Assembly: GCF_023149135.1 (NCBI RefSeq)
Contig: NZ_JAIWJX010000002.1
Span: 2,356,001 to 2,420,000 of the forward strand
Reading direction: 5' to 3'
Origin: Fictibacillus marinisediminis
GTDB lineage: Bacteria > Bacillota > Bacilli > Bacillales > Fictibacillaceae
DNA length: 64,000 nt
Shown: positions 42,656-51,006 of the stretch, in pieces
How positions within the stretch are numbered: position 1 is the stretch's first letter
How the letters are laid out: the number at the start of each line of letters is the position of its first letter
Translations under genes and position numbers: made by a program
Notes under the pieces: model-generated
Seen by the model: only the letters and a program-made list of their open reading frames with translations
Database searches by the model: none
Told to the model about the DNA's origin: nothing

Positions 42656-43588
42656 CTAAACTTTGACTTTCATCGATTTTAAATACAGAAGGCTTACTAG
42701 CACACCGATTAATAAAAGAATAAGTGAAATGGCAGTACCGTAACCAAGCTGATAGTTGACAAAGGCTTGATTGTACATAAAGATCGGCAATGTTTGTGTT
42801 GATGTGCCCGGCCCTCCGCCCGTCATTGCATAAATTAAAGTGAATACGCCTAAGGTTTGAAGCGTAACGAGGATCATGTTCGTAACAACAGAGCCTTTGA
42901 TCATCGGCAGTACGATCTTATAAAGAACCTGGAACCGTGAAGCACCATCCACGACCGCCGCCTCTTCAATACTTTTTGGCACATCATCCAGTGCGGCCTG
43001 AAAAACAAGCATGGAAAACGCGGTGCCGTGCCAAATATTAGCAATAATCACACTCGTCATCGGAAAGGTAAAAAGCCAGGCAACCGGTTTCAAACCAATC
43101 TGCTGCAGAATCATGTTCAACGTCCCGCTGTCATTTAGAAACGCTACCCAGCAGAAAGCAACGACAATTTCTGGGGTCACCCAGCCGGCAATCACGATGA
43201 TACCGATCACCCGGCGGAATGCCGGATTTTTCTCTTTCATGAGCAGGGCCAGAATAAATCCAAGAATTTGCTGGCCCACGATGGCTGAGAACAATAAATA
43301 CACAATCGTTTTGATCACGCTGATCCGAAAGTTGGGATCCTGAAACATGTTCACAAAGTTACTGAAGCCCACGAATTGGGTCGCTTGCGCCTCACTCCCT
43401 GTCAGAGACAGGTTGGTGAAGGCAAAATAAAAGGTTAAAAGGATCGGCCCGATAAAAAAGATGAGCAGCAAGATCCAGGAAGGCAGTAAAAAGAGAAGCG
43501 ATGTTACTAACTTTTTATGGTTGCTTTTATGAGGTGATGAAGTTCTTCCAACAGATGTTGAAGGAGAAACCACAGGGTTTGCATCCAA
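42656..43588 (-). CDS. Sugar ABC transporter permease (MalF type)
   Basis: A 310-residue permease with six helices after a short cytoplasmic tail; the EAA loop is EEAAVVDGASRFQVLYKIVL. I favour the TTG at 43588, at good spacing from AGGAG; a GTG at 43597 is only 1-2 nt from that site. It lies 25 bp after the solute-binding protein gene. Confidence 0.9.
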   Translation of the reverse strand: MDANPVVSPSTSVGRTSSPHKSNHKKLVTSLLFLLPSWILLLIFFIGPILLTFYFAFTNLSLTGSEAQATQFVGFSNFVNMFQDPNFRISVIKTIVYLLFSAIVGQQILGFILALLMKEKNPAFRRVIGIIVIAGWVTPEIVVAFCWVAFLNDSGTLNMILQQIGLKPVAWLFTFPMTSVIIANIWHGTAFSMLVFQAALDDVPKSIEEAAVVDGASRFQVLYKIVLPMIKGSVVTNMILVTLQTLGVFTLIYAMTGGGPGTSTQTLPIFMYNQAFVNYQLGYGTAISLILLLIGVLVSLLYLKSMKVKV

Positions 43589-43613
43589 AGAAAACACTCC
43601 TTTTCAGAAAACG

Positions 43614-44996
43614 TTACCTTTCGATCACTTTGTCTTTGCCTACAACACGTGTTACATTTTTCTGATAGTTTTCAACTGCCTGTTTTGGCGATGATTTTCC
43701 GGTAACCACATCTTCCACCGTTGATTGGATGACTGTCGAAACAGAAGGATACTTATCGACAGACGGTCTGAAATGGGTGTGTTCCAGAAATTCAGTAGCC
43801 TCTTTAAACATCGGCAAGTTTAAGTATTCCGATTCTTTTGATACGTCTTCGCGCGGAGAAAGGTTGTTTTCTTTTAACAATAATTTTAGGTTATTTTCTT
43901 TAGTAGAAATGAATTTAATAAATTCCCAAGATAGATCTTTGTTATCTGATTTTTTTGGAATGGAAAATGCCCATCCTCCCGACATTGAGGTTTGTCCAGG
44001 CTCTTCACCGTTTTGGGTTGGCATGGCTGTATAACCCAGTGTTTTAAATGCATCCGGCCATGGTGCGGGTCCGTCTTTTCGGTAGTTTCCTGCCTGCCAG
44101 ATCCCGTCTAAACCTATCGCAAGCTTTCCTTTTGGCATCAATTGAGTATAGGCAATGGTGCCTCCCTGGCCGTTTAGTACTTGTGACAAGTTTGGACCCA
44201 GTTTTTCTTTATAAATGGTATCGATGAATGTATACGTATCTAGCAGTCCCTGACTGTTCACGATCCATTTTCCCTTGCCCTCATCGTATAACGGATCTTT
44301 TGTACCATACAGCAGCATCTCGAACGTTTGCATGGAAGTGCCTTCACCCGTGGCTTTGCCAGAGTTCATCCACAATGGAATAACACCTGGATCCTTCTTC
44401 TTAATGGTTCTAGCCGCCGTTAAGATATCGTCCCATGATTTTGGTTCCCATGGTACCGGCAGCCCAGCTTTCTTAAAAAGCTCTTTGTTGTACCAGAGGC
44501 CTCGCGAATCGGTATTAAAAGGGACACCATACGTTTTGCCGTCCTGGGCTTTAACACCATTCTTAACATTGTCGATATATTGATTCCACTCATCCCAGCC
44601 TTTCAGCTTATCGTCCAAGGGTTCAAGATAGCCCGCACTCGCATCCGAATTCACCATAAAAGTATCTTCCGTGACGATATCTGGCGCTGACTGATCGGAC
44701 TTGAGCATTAGAGCAACTTTGGCAAAATAATCGCCTTCCGATGCGCTGATTGGAGAGAGCTTGATATTCGCTTTTGGATGCTCTTTTTTAAACTCTGGAA
44801 TAATGTCATTGTTTAGCCAATCGGTCAGTCCTTTGTTCGTTCCTCCCCCATCTCGGAACGTAATGCTAATCGTGTTGCTGTCTCCCGACTTTTTGCTCCC
44901 CGAAGTAGAATTGGCATCTGAACAAGCCGAGCTAAAAAGAACACTCCCAGTGATAACCGAAATTGCGGCCAGCTTTTTGTAGCTTTTTACTCTCAT
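43614..44996 (-). CDS. Extracellular sugar-binding lipoprotein of the ABC transporter
   Basis: A 460-residue solute-binding protein. Lipoprotein signal: MRVKSYKKLAAISVITGSVL then the lipobox SSAC. The mature part shows ISITFRDGGGTNKGLTDWLN, YGVPFNTDSRGLWYNKELFK and AGLPVPWEPKSWDD typical of group 1 sugar-binding proteins. The ATG at 44996 follows GAGGAGG. First gene of the operon; ligand unknown, possibly a plant- or polyol-derived sugar. Confidence 0.92.
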   Translation of the reverse strand: MRVKSYKKLAAISVITGSVLFSSACSDANSTSGSKKSGDSNTISITFRDGGGTNKGLTDWLNNDIIPEFKKEHPKANIKLSPISASEGDYFAKVALMLKSDQSAPDIVTEDTFMVNSDASAGYLEPLDDKLKGWDEWNQYIDNVKNGVKAQDGKTYGVPFNTDSRGLWYNKELFKKAGLPVPWEPKSWDDILTAARTIKKKDPGVIPLWMNSGKATGEGTSMQTFEMLLYGTKDPLYDEGKGKWIVNSQGLLDTYTFIDTIYKEKLGPNLSQVLNGQGGTIAYTQLMPKGKLAIGLDGIWQAGNYRKDGPAPWPDAFKTLGYTAMPTQNGEEPGQTSMSGGWAFSIPKKSDNKDLSWEFIKFISTKENNLKLLLKENNLSPREDVSKESEYLNLPMFKEATEFLEHTHFRPSVDKYPSVSTVIQSTVEDVVTGKSSPKQAVENYQKNVTRVVGKDKVIER

Positions 44997-45054
44997 TTCC
45001 AACACCCTCCTCTAATTTTTAAAAATATTCGTATGTAGGTTCTTAGAGGTAAAG

Positions 45055-45070
45055 ATGACAGCGCTTACAA
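45055..45070. promoter_or_regulatory. CcpA cre site upstream of the sugar ABC operon
   Basis: On the minus strand TTGTAAGCGCTGTCAT matches WTGNAANCGNWNNCAW at every fixed position. It lies in the leader about 60 bp before the start codon, a place where CcpA blocks transcription, so the operon should be glucose repressed. Confidence 0.85.
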
Positions 45071-45130
45071 TAAAATCTAAAAAAAGTCTCCTTTCTGAAT
45101 TTTCAGTAAATTGGTTACACTATTAACTTA

Positions 45131-45154
45131 ATTGATATACCTGATATATGTCAA
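45131..45154. promoter_or_regulatory. Operator/promoter region of the sugar ABC operon
   Basis: TTGATATACCTGATATATGTCAA (45132-45154) is an imperfect palindrome overlapping a minus-strand TTGACA. Its ATTGATATACCTGA part recurs at 41740 before the GntR-LacI gene, suggesting the binding site of that regulator. The rest of 45006-45405 has no gene. Confidence 0.55.
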
Positions 45155-45405
45155 CATATTATTTGATATATCTTTAAAAAATGTCTGTTAGTCAATGTTG
45201 TTGATTTATGATGGGGTGTGATTGAACCGCCAGCGATCACCCCTTAATATGTTTTACAATCAACATTATGCTTTAACAAAGACTTAAAAAAAGAAATAAA
45301 AAAGAGACATCTCTGCCTCTCAGTCAACACTTCTAACTCTCAATATTTTTTGCTGAATTGAGACAAAAGATCGTGGTTACAATATCAGCAGACAGGAGGT
45401 TAAAT

Positions 45406-45762
45406 ATGACTAGTTTGATCATAAAACTTATTGCGATTCCCATTGTTTTATTCGTCGCTGCTTTTTTCTTTCCAGGTGTACATTTCGAGAGTTATTGGCA
45501 AATCATTGTGGTGGGAATGACGCTTGCAATTCTTGGAGTCGCAGTCGAATACTTTGTCCTTCGCAAAGGGGCTCTTTGGATCAGTGTATTCATTGATGTG
45601 GCGGTATCCGGTATCATTTTCTATTATGCCTCAAACTTTCAATGGGAAGCTTCTGTTACTTGGTTTGGCGCTCTGTTAACAAGTGTCTTTCTGGGAATCC
45701 TTGAATTTTTTACACACCGTTATTTATTGGCTTCTCATAAAGCTCATAGCGAACCCATATAA
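45406..45762 (+). CDS. DUF2512 (YndM) family membrane protein
   Basis: A 118-residue protein with four hydrophobic segments (LIAIPIVLFVAAFFF, QIIVVGMTLAILGVAVEYFV, ISVFIDVAVSGIIFYYA, FGALLTSVFLGILEFF) and a short basic tail. The layout fits the Bacillus YndM family, of unknown function. The ATG at 45406 follows ACAGGAGG; the 16 codons upstream are not conserved-looking. Confidence 0.78.
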   Translation: MTSLIIKLIAIPIVLFVAAFFFPGVHFESYWQIIVVGMTLAILGVAVEYFVLRKGALWISVFIDVAVSGIIFYYASNFQWEASVTWFGALLTSVFLGILEFFTHRYLLASHKAHSEPI

Positions 45763-45801
45763 AGAAAGCCTCAATTCCTTAAAGGAATTGAGGCTTTCTT
45801 T
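45761..45801. terminator. Bidirectional terminator
   Basis: AAAGAAAGCCTCAATTCC and its exact complement form an 18-bp stem with a 5-nt loop between convergent genes. Confidence 0.95.
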
Positions 45802-45817
45802 ACAATTCTATTTGTTA

Positions 45818-47017
45818 TTAGATCAAACGGGTTGTAATGATGCCGTCAATTTGTTTGATCTTATTTTCTAAACCAGGGATTACCTCGCCGCTTACCTTAT
45901 TGTCAATGTCAATCATCGTATAGGCGTATCCTCCTCGGCTTCTGTTCACCATGTCAGCGATGTTCAAATTATAGCTTGATACTGCCAGTGTGATCTGGCC
46001 CACCATATTCGGTACGTTTTCGTGGAAAGCTGCCACTCGCAGCTTTCCTGTATAAGGAAGGGAGGCATTTGGAAAGTTTACGGAGTTTCTGATGTTTCCG
46101 GTTTCTAAAAATTCCTTCACCTGTCGGGTCGCCATAATGGCACAATTTTCCTCTGATTCTTTCGTGGAAGCTCCAAGGTGCGGGACCGGAACAGTATTTT
46201 TCATTTTCAGCACATTTTCATTCGGAAAGTCAGTAATATATTGGCCGACGGTTCCATTTTCGAGTGCGATTTCCATATCCTTTTCGTTCACAAGCTCTCC
46301 GCGAGAGAAATTTAATATATGGACTCCCGGTTTCATAACATTGAACGCTTTCTGATTAAACATCTCTTTTGTATCAGGCGTTAAAGGAACATGTACTGTA
46401 AGATAATCTGATTCGGCAAATAACTGTTCAAGCGTCATCGCACGCTTTACATTGCGGGACAGGTTCCAGGCTGTATCCACAGAGATGAACGGATCAAACC
46501 CAATTACATCCATGTCTAAATCAAGCGCATCATTCGCTACAAGTGCACCGATTGCACCTAAACCTATTACACCCAACGTTTTTCCCTTAATTTCTTTTCC
46601 AAGAAATTGTTTTTTTCCTGCTTCTACAAGTTTTGGAATTTGTTTACCTTCGCCTTCTAAAGACTTTGTCCATTCCACACCGGCAAAAAGGTTCCTGGAT
46701 GAAGCCATTAATGATGTCAGTACCATTTCTTTTACTGCGTTCGCATTAGCTCCAGGAGTGTTAAAAACAACAATTCCTTGCTCAGTACATAGTTCAACCG
46801 GAATATTATTAACTCCCGCCCCGGCCCGCGCAATCGCTTTGAGTTCATCTCCAAATGTTAAAGAGTGCATGTTAAAGCTGCGAACAACGATCGCTTCAGG
46901 ATTTTCACTGTCGTTGTCTATAACATAGTTGCCTTTGCTGAATACCTTCAGACCGCTTTCCGCTATGTTATTTAAGGTTTTGATGGTTTTTCCTTTTTCT
47001 AACGTGATTGTCGTCAT
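45818..47017 (-). CDS. serA: D-3-phosphoglycerate dehydrogenase
   Basis: A 399-residue first enzyme of serine synthesis, making 3-phosphohydroxypyruvate. Substrate-binding and catalytic motifs: ARAGAGVNNIPVE (Arg), LGVIGLGAIGALVANDAL for NAD, HILNFSRGELV (Arg), and VPHLGASTKESEENCA (His-Glu relay partner). The C-terminal 70 residues are an ACT domain (NVPNMVGQITLAVSSYNLNI). It is the short form without the intervening domain of B. subtilis SerA. A ZTP riboswitch lies in its leader. Confidence 0.95.
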   Translation of the reverse strand: MTTITLEKGKTIKTLNNIAESGLKVFSKGNYVIDNDSENPEAIVVRSFNMHSLTFGDELKAIARAGAGVNNIPVELCTEQGIVVFNTPGANANAVKEMVLTSLMASSRNLFAGVEWTKSLEGEGKQIPKLVEAGKKQFLGKEIKGKTLGVIGLGAIGALVANDALDLDMDVIGFDPFISVDTAWNLSRNVKRAMTLEQLFAESDYLTVHVPLTPDTKEMFNQKAFNVMKPGVHILNFSRGELVNEKDMEIALENGTVGQYITDFPNENVLKMKNTVPVPHLGASTKESEENCAIMATRQVKEFLETGNIRNSVNFPNASLPYTGKLRVAAFHENVPNMVGQITLAVSSYNLNIADMVNRSRGGYAYTMIDIDNKVSGEVIPGLENKIKQIDGIITTRLI

Positions 47018-47120
47018 TTTGTTCTCTCCTCTTTTTTATGATGGTTTTCTCTTTAATCCATTACCAAAAGTAAAGCAGGAAACTTACGAATCACCCTATA
47101 CTTCCTCAAATAAACAGAAA

Positions 47121-47150
47121 AGAGGTAAGGGAAAAAATCTCCTTACCTCT
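47121..47150 (-). terminator. Expression-platform terminator of the ZTP riboswitch
   Basis: AGAGGTAAGG and CCTTACCTCT form a perfect 10-bp stem, followed by TTTCTGTTT on the minus strand, directly after the aptamer and before serA. Confidence 0.88.
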
Positions 47151-47220
47151 GCCCAGGCGAACGGCTGCGACACTATGTGCTCCCTCGCGGTTATCCGCGT
47201 TTCGCCAGTTACACATAGCC
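47151..47220 (-). promoter_or_regulatory. ZTP (pfl) riboswitch aptamer upstream of serA
   Basis: Read on the minus strand: GGCTATGTG and CACATAG form P1/P2, ACTGGCGAA is the first conserved block, CGCGG/CCGCG a small hairpin followed by GAGGGAGCAC, and the 3' block is CCGTTCGCCTGGGC. GGCG and CGCC can form the pseudoknot typical of the class. ZTP signals low 10-formyl-THF, which fits serine supply for one-carbon units. The perfect terminator follows at once. Confidence 0.9.
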
Positions 47221-47234
47221 TTTTAATTTGTTTT

Positions 47235-47263
47235 ATACTAACAAACTTTCAGTCAGCTATCAA
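47235..47263 (-). promoter_or_regulatory. Promoter of the ZTP riboswitch-serA transcript
   Basis: TTGATA (47263-47258), a 17-bp spacer and TAGTAT (47240-47235) on the minus strand, about 15 bp before the aptamer. Confidence 0.65.
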
Positions 47264-47364
47264 CACCTGTATATTAAAAATTCAAACATTTTATTTAGAG
47301 ACTCTCGATTTCTCTTCATGTATTCTCTTATGGTGAAAATATAACCCTCTTGAACGGAAAAAGT

Positions 47365-47390
47365 GCCAACATTTAATGTTGGCTTTTTTT
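47365..47390. terminator. Terminator downstream of the phosphodiesterase gene
   Basis: GCCAACATT/AATGTTGGC with T-rich flanks on both strands, about 100 bp beyond the stop of the minus-strand gene ending at 47493. Confidence 0.75.
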
Positions 47391-47492
47391 ATATGAACTA
47401 TTTTAACGTTTTACGTTTTTAGTTCTAGGCGTTCAATCCCATTGTTTGAATTTCGGCGAGAATAGGAGTAAACTGCTTATTAGTTAACAATG

Positions 47493-47990
47493 TTAAATTT
47501 TATCTTTATAAAAGATATGCTTAGCTTTTAGTTCCTGATCAATTGAAAGGATGCCGTGAGAAAAATATTTTTCTCTACGTTTATCAGTTGGTGAACCTGG
47601 GTTGAACATAAGAATCTCATTAAACATATAGTTCTTAGGAATATGAGAGTGGCCAAAAATGATGCAGTCCACTTTTTCATCCTGAAAAGCAGTGATCGCT
47701 CTTTTCTCAGTCGTCTGTTTCTTTCCATGTCCATGAACAATGCCTATTTTGTATCCATTGATTTCAAGGATGAGTTTCTCACTTAGAAGTTCTTTCATTT
47801 CCAGTCCATCCACATTTCCTGTCACTCCTTTGACAGGTGCATAGGATTGCAGCTCATTGTATAAATCTAACGTCTGCCAGTCGCCAGCATGGATAATGAG
47901 GTCGGCAGTTTCCAGGTCACACAGGAGCCTTTCAGGCAGCTTTTTGGACTTTTTGGGCATATGGGTATCAGCTATCACGACAATTTTCAT
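47493..47990 (-). CDS. YfcE/MJ0936 family metallophosphoesterase
   Basis: A 165-residue two-metal phosphodiesterase. All metal motifs are present: ADTHMPKK (Asp, His), HAGDWQ, GNVDG, HGHGKK and GHSHIPKN. Short single-domain members cleave phosphodiesters in vitro; the closest named Bacillus protein type is YsnB. The ATG at 47990 follows AAGGAG; eight Lys/Phe-rich codons upstream are not conserved. Confidence 0.88.
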   Translation of the reverse strand: MKIVVIADTHMPKKSKKLPERLLCDLETADLIIHAGDWQTLDLYNELQSYAPVKGVTGNVDGLEMKELLSEKLILEINGYKIGIVHGHGKKQTTEKRAITAFQDEKVDCIIFGHSHIPKNYMFNEILMFNPGSPTDKRREKYFSHGILSIDQELKAKHIFYKDKI

Positions 47991-48135
47991 AAAAAATTTC
48001 TCCTTCTTTTTCACACTTGGTCATTTTTTCATAGGCCGTAATCCTCAGTAATATCAAGGAAAGCGCTTTTTTGTGAAAATATTCATTATTTTCACAATTG
48101 AATTATAATAGCTTTTCCATTTAATTGTTATTGAC

Positions 48136-48151
48136 TACTAAATATTTAGTA
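48136..48151. promoter_or_regulatory. 16-bp palindrome in the peptide-transporter promoter
   Basis: TACTAAATATTTAGTA is a perfect palindrome lying between a TTGACT (48131) and TAAAAT (48155), spaced 18 bp, so it overlaps the likely promoter and could be an operator. Confidence 0.5.
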
Positions 48152-48192
48152 AATTAAAATATTTATAGATTAAACAAATTGGAGGCATCATG

Positions 48193-49581
48193 ATGGAAGC
48201 AACTGTAAAAGTGGAGCAGGACATTCAGCTCCAAACAAAAAAGAAACATCCACCTGGATTATACTTGCTCTTCTTCACTGAAATGTGGGAGAGGTTCAGC
48301 TATTATGGCATGAGAGCCATTCTTGTCCTTTACTTGACTAAATCGCTGATCAGCGGTGGTCTAGGTATAAGTGATAGCGTGGCCATGAGTATTTATGGCT
48401 TCTTCACCGGTGCTGTATACTTCACACCAATGATAGGCGGATATTTAACAGACCGATTCCTCGGCAAAAGACTTGCGATTACCATAGGCGGTGTCACAAT
48501 GGCGATTGGTAACCTGGTATTGTTTGCCAATCAGAGTAAACCTGCATTCTTCGCTGGACTGGCATTGTTGATCATCGGAAACGGCTTCTTTAAACCAAAC
48601 ATTTCTACGCTTGTTGGTGATCTATACTCTAAAAATGATGCCCGTAAAGATGCTGCGTTCACTATTTTCTATATGGGAATCAACATTGGTGCATTTTTCT
48701 CTCCACTCATTGTAGGATTCCTTGCTGAAGACTTCTTTAAAACAACAGTTAATGGTGTAGAGCATTTCGGATTTAAATTTGGATTCTTGGCGGCGGCCAT
48801 CGGAATGATTATCGGCCAGCTCCTGTTCAACTTTCTTGGAAACAAATTCTTAGGCGACATCGGCAAAAAGCCGGTTGGAGTTGCTCAAAATACTGTCAGC
48901 GATAATGTGAAAAAGAAACCTCTTACTAAAGTGGAGAAAAACAGAGTGAAAGTTATCGTGATTCTGACGTTCTTTGTTATCTTCTTCATGGCAGGTTTTG
49001 AACAAGCAGGAAGCTCGTTAACCCTTTATACGGACAAGTTCATTGACCGTACAGTATTTGGATGGACGGTCCCAACTTCTTGGTTCCAGTCACTTAACCC
49101 ATTGTTTATCGTAATCTTTGCTCCAATCATCTCTATCTTATGGGTTAAATTATCAAAATCAAAACGTGGAGACCTGCCAACTCCTACGAAAATGGCAATT
49201 GGTATGATGCTGCTTGGTGCTGGTTTTGCTGTTCTTGTTCCTGCTCTTATTCAAACAGGAACCGGCGATTCTTCAGCAGTTAAAGCAAACATGATCTTCA
49301 TGGTACTGACTTATTTCCTCCATACGATCGGTGAGCTTTGCTTACAGCCGGTTGGTTTGTCCATGACCAGTAAACTCGCTCCAGTTAAATTGGCTTCCCT
49401 TATGATGGGTGTCTGGCTTGCCGGATCTGGTTTTGCCAACATCCTTGCCGGACAATTGGCTTCTACTACTGAATCATTAGGATACTTTGAAGTATTCATG
49501 ATCATCGGCGGAGTTACCATCTTCCTTGGTCTTATACTCCTAAGCCTTTCTAAAAAACTTGTGAAAATGGCATCTGAATAA
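48193..49581 (+). CDS. Proton-dependent oligopeptide (POT) family transporter
   Basis: A 462-residue MFS peptide transporter. FFTEMWERFSYYGMRAILVL is the POT signature with the ExxERF motif, followed by GAVYFTPMIGGYLTDRFLGK and FTIFYMGINIGAFFSPL. It has 12-14 helices and resembles B. subtilis YclF and lactococcal DtpT. Two adjacent ATGs exist (48190, 48193); the second is better spaced from TTGGAGG. It imports di- and tripeptides with protons. Confidence 0.93.
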   Translation: MEATVKVEQDIQLQTKKKHPPGLYLLFFTEMWERFSYYGMRAILVLYLTKSLISGGLGISDSVAMSIYGFFTGAVYFTPMIGGYLTDRFLGKRLAITIGGVTMAIGNLVLFANQSKPAFFAGLALLIIGNGFFKPNISTLVGDLYSKNDARKDAAFTIFYMGINIGAFFSPLIVGFLAEDFFKTTVNGVEHFGFKFGFLAAAIGMIIGQLLFNFLGNKFLGDIGKKPVGVAQNTVSDNVKKKPLTKVEKNRVKVIVILTFFVIFFMAGFEQAGSSLTLYTDKFIDRTVFGWTVPTSWFQSLNPLFIVIFAPIISILWVKLSKSKRGDLPTPTKMAIGMMLLGAGFAVLVPALIQTGTGDSSAVKANMIFMVLTYFLHTIGELCLQPVGLSMTSKLAPVKLASLMMGVWLAGSGFANILAGQLASTTESLGYFEVFMIIGGVTIFLGLILLSLSKKLVKMASE

Positions 49582-49597
49582 AACATGTAAACACGCA

Positions 49598-49627
49598 AAC
49601 AGGCAGCCTGACCGGCTGCCTGTTTTT
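49598..49627 (+). terminator. Terminator of the peptide transporter gene
   Basis: AACAGGCAGCC/GGCTGCCTGTT followed by TTTAA; 11-bp stem. Confidence 0.92.
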
Positions 49628-49635
49628 AATGCGTA

Positions 49636-49821
49636 CTAATGCTTATTTTGAAGTTCAAATTCTTTCATTCTGACTTCTGCTGCTTCAGCTTTCTTCAGTT
49701 CCTTTGTATGTAACTGTTTAAGAAATTTAACCGTCATCCACGCCAGAATCACAAAAATGATGAAGATGAAGACAGCTGGCAGAAGTTCAAGCTTATTTTC
49801 CGGGAATTCTACATCAATCAT
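49636..49821 (-). CDS. Small single-pass membrane protein
   Basis: A 61-residue protein with one hydrophobic helix (LPAVFIFIIFVILAWMTVKF, residues about 14-33) and a charged, helical C-terminal tail rich in Lys/Glu/Ala. The ATG at 49821 follows AGAAAGGTG. I do not recognise the family. Confidence 0.6.
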   Translation of the reverse strand: MIDVEFPENKLELLPAVFIFIIFVILAWMTVKFLKQLHTKELKKAEAAEVRMKEFELQNKH

Positions 49822-49891
49822 TGAATACACACCTTTCTTGATGTCTCTGCCTATATTATACACCTATTGCAAACGCCTTCCAGTATAAAAA

Positions 49892-49918
49892 AAGTACCCT
49901 CTCTAAATCAAAGGGTAC
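49892..49918 (-). terminator. Terminator of trhO
   Basis: AGGGTAC/GTACCCT stem with TTTTTTTATA on the minus strand. Confidence 0.82.
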
Positions 49919-49929
49919 CCGGTACTCAT

Positions 49930-50841
49930 TTAGGCTTCAATCGAACGGTTTTCTTTTACATAGCGGTTGTCCTTATGGTCTCGGCAATGAGTGCTGCATG
50001 CCCGCTTATGCTCGTGCTCACATTCTTCACACATGAGCAGGTGTTTGTTGCATTCCGGATTGCCGCACTTCAAATAGCGTTCCTCAGGCTTGCCGCAATG
50101 ATAGCATGTGCCTACTACCTTTTCTGTACCTGCTCTGTTGACCGGTACTGCGATGCGCTCATCAAAGACATAGCATTTTCCGTCCCAAAGGTCTCCCTTC
50201 ACTTCTTCATCATAGCCATAGGAAATGATTCCGCCCTCTAATTGGGAGACATCCTGAAACCCTTCTTTTAATAAGAAGCCCGAAAACTTTTCACACCGTA
50301 TGCCTCCGGTACAGTACGTCAGCACTTTCTTGTCTTTGTACTGGCTGAAATTTTGCCTGATCCAGTCTGGCAAATCTCTGAACGTTTCAACATCAGGCCG
50401 GATGGCGTCTTTAAAATGGCCAAGGTCATATTCATAGGTGTTTCTGGCATCGAGTATAACCACATCCTCCTGCTGCATTGCTGCATAAAAATCTTTTGGC
50501 GCAAGATGATTGCCTGTCAGCTCATTCGGGTTAACATCGTCATCCAAGTTTAGGTTTACAATCTCTCTTTTCAATTTAACTTTCATCTTTTTAAATGCGT
50601 GGGTTTCAGACGGCTCGATCTTAAATACGATATCGCGAAACCGGCTGTCATTTTTCATATGCTCTATATATAAGTCCGTTTGATCGGTCGTTCCAGATAC
50701 CGTTCCGTTGATCCCTTCATGCGCGACAATGATCCTTCCCATTAATCCTATCGATTTACAGAATTCAAGATGCTCAGCAGCAAATTGCTCTGGATCTTGA
50801 ATCGTGATGTATTTATAAAACAGCAGCACTTGGTAACTCAT
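49930..50841 (-). CDS. trhO: tRNA U34 hydroxylase TrhO (rhodanese-like)
   Basis: A 303-residue protein of the YceA/YbfQ family that forms 5-hydroxyuridine at tRNA position 34. An N-terminal ferredoxin-like domain ([20 protein letters not shown]) precedes a rhodanese domain with the active Cys in [15 protein letters not shown]; the C-terminal segment has Cys pairs [20 protein letters not shown] typical of the Bacillus long form. The ATG at 50841 follows GGAGTG. Confidence 0.92.
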   Translation of the reverse strand: MSYQVLLFYKYITIQDPEQFAAEHLEFCKSIGLMGRIIVAHEGINGTVSGTTDQTDLYIEHMKNDSRFRDIVFKIEPSETHAFKKMKVKLKREIVNLNLDDDVNPNELTGNHLAPKDFYAAMQQEDVVILDARNTYEYDLGHFKDAIRPDVETFRDLPDWIRQNFSQYKDKKVLTYCTGGIRCEKFSGFLLKEGFQDVSQLEGGIISYGYDEEVKGDLWDGKCYVFDERIAVPVNRAGTEKVVGTCYHCGKPEERYLKCGNPECNKHLLMCEECEHEHKRACSTHCRDHKDNRYVKENRSIEA

Positions 50842-51006
50842 TAATTTTCACTCCATTAGCTTAGTTTCAACTCAACTATCATAACAAATTTTACTGCAAA
50901 AAGGCAGATTCTATTATGAAAACGATTTCCCTTTGATTCCCAGTTGTTTTCATTTACTGGATGTGTGAATATTTGAATTGTGAGAATCATTTAATAAGGA
51001 GGAACT

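Noticed and set aside
48058-48076. AAAGCGCTTT core resembling a cre site upstream of the peptide transporter
   Set aside because: The flanking fixed positions of the cre consensus (TG on the left, CA on the right) are missing.
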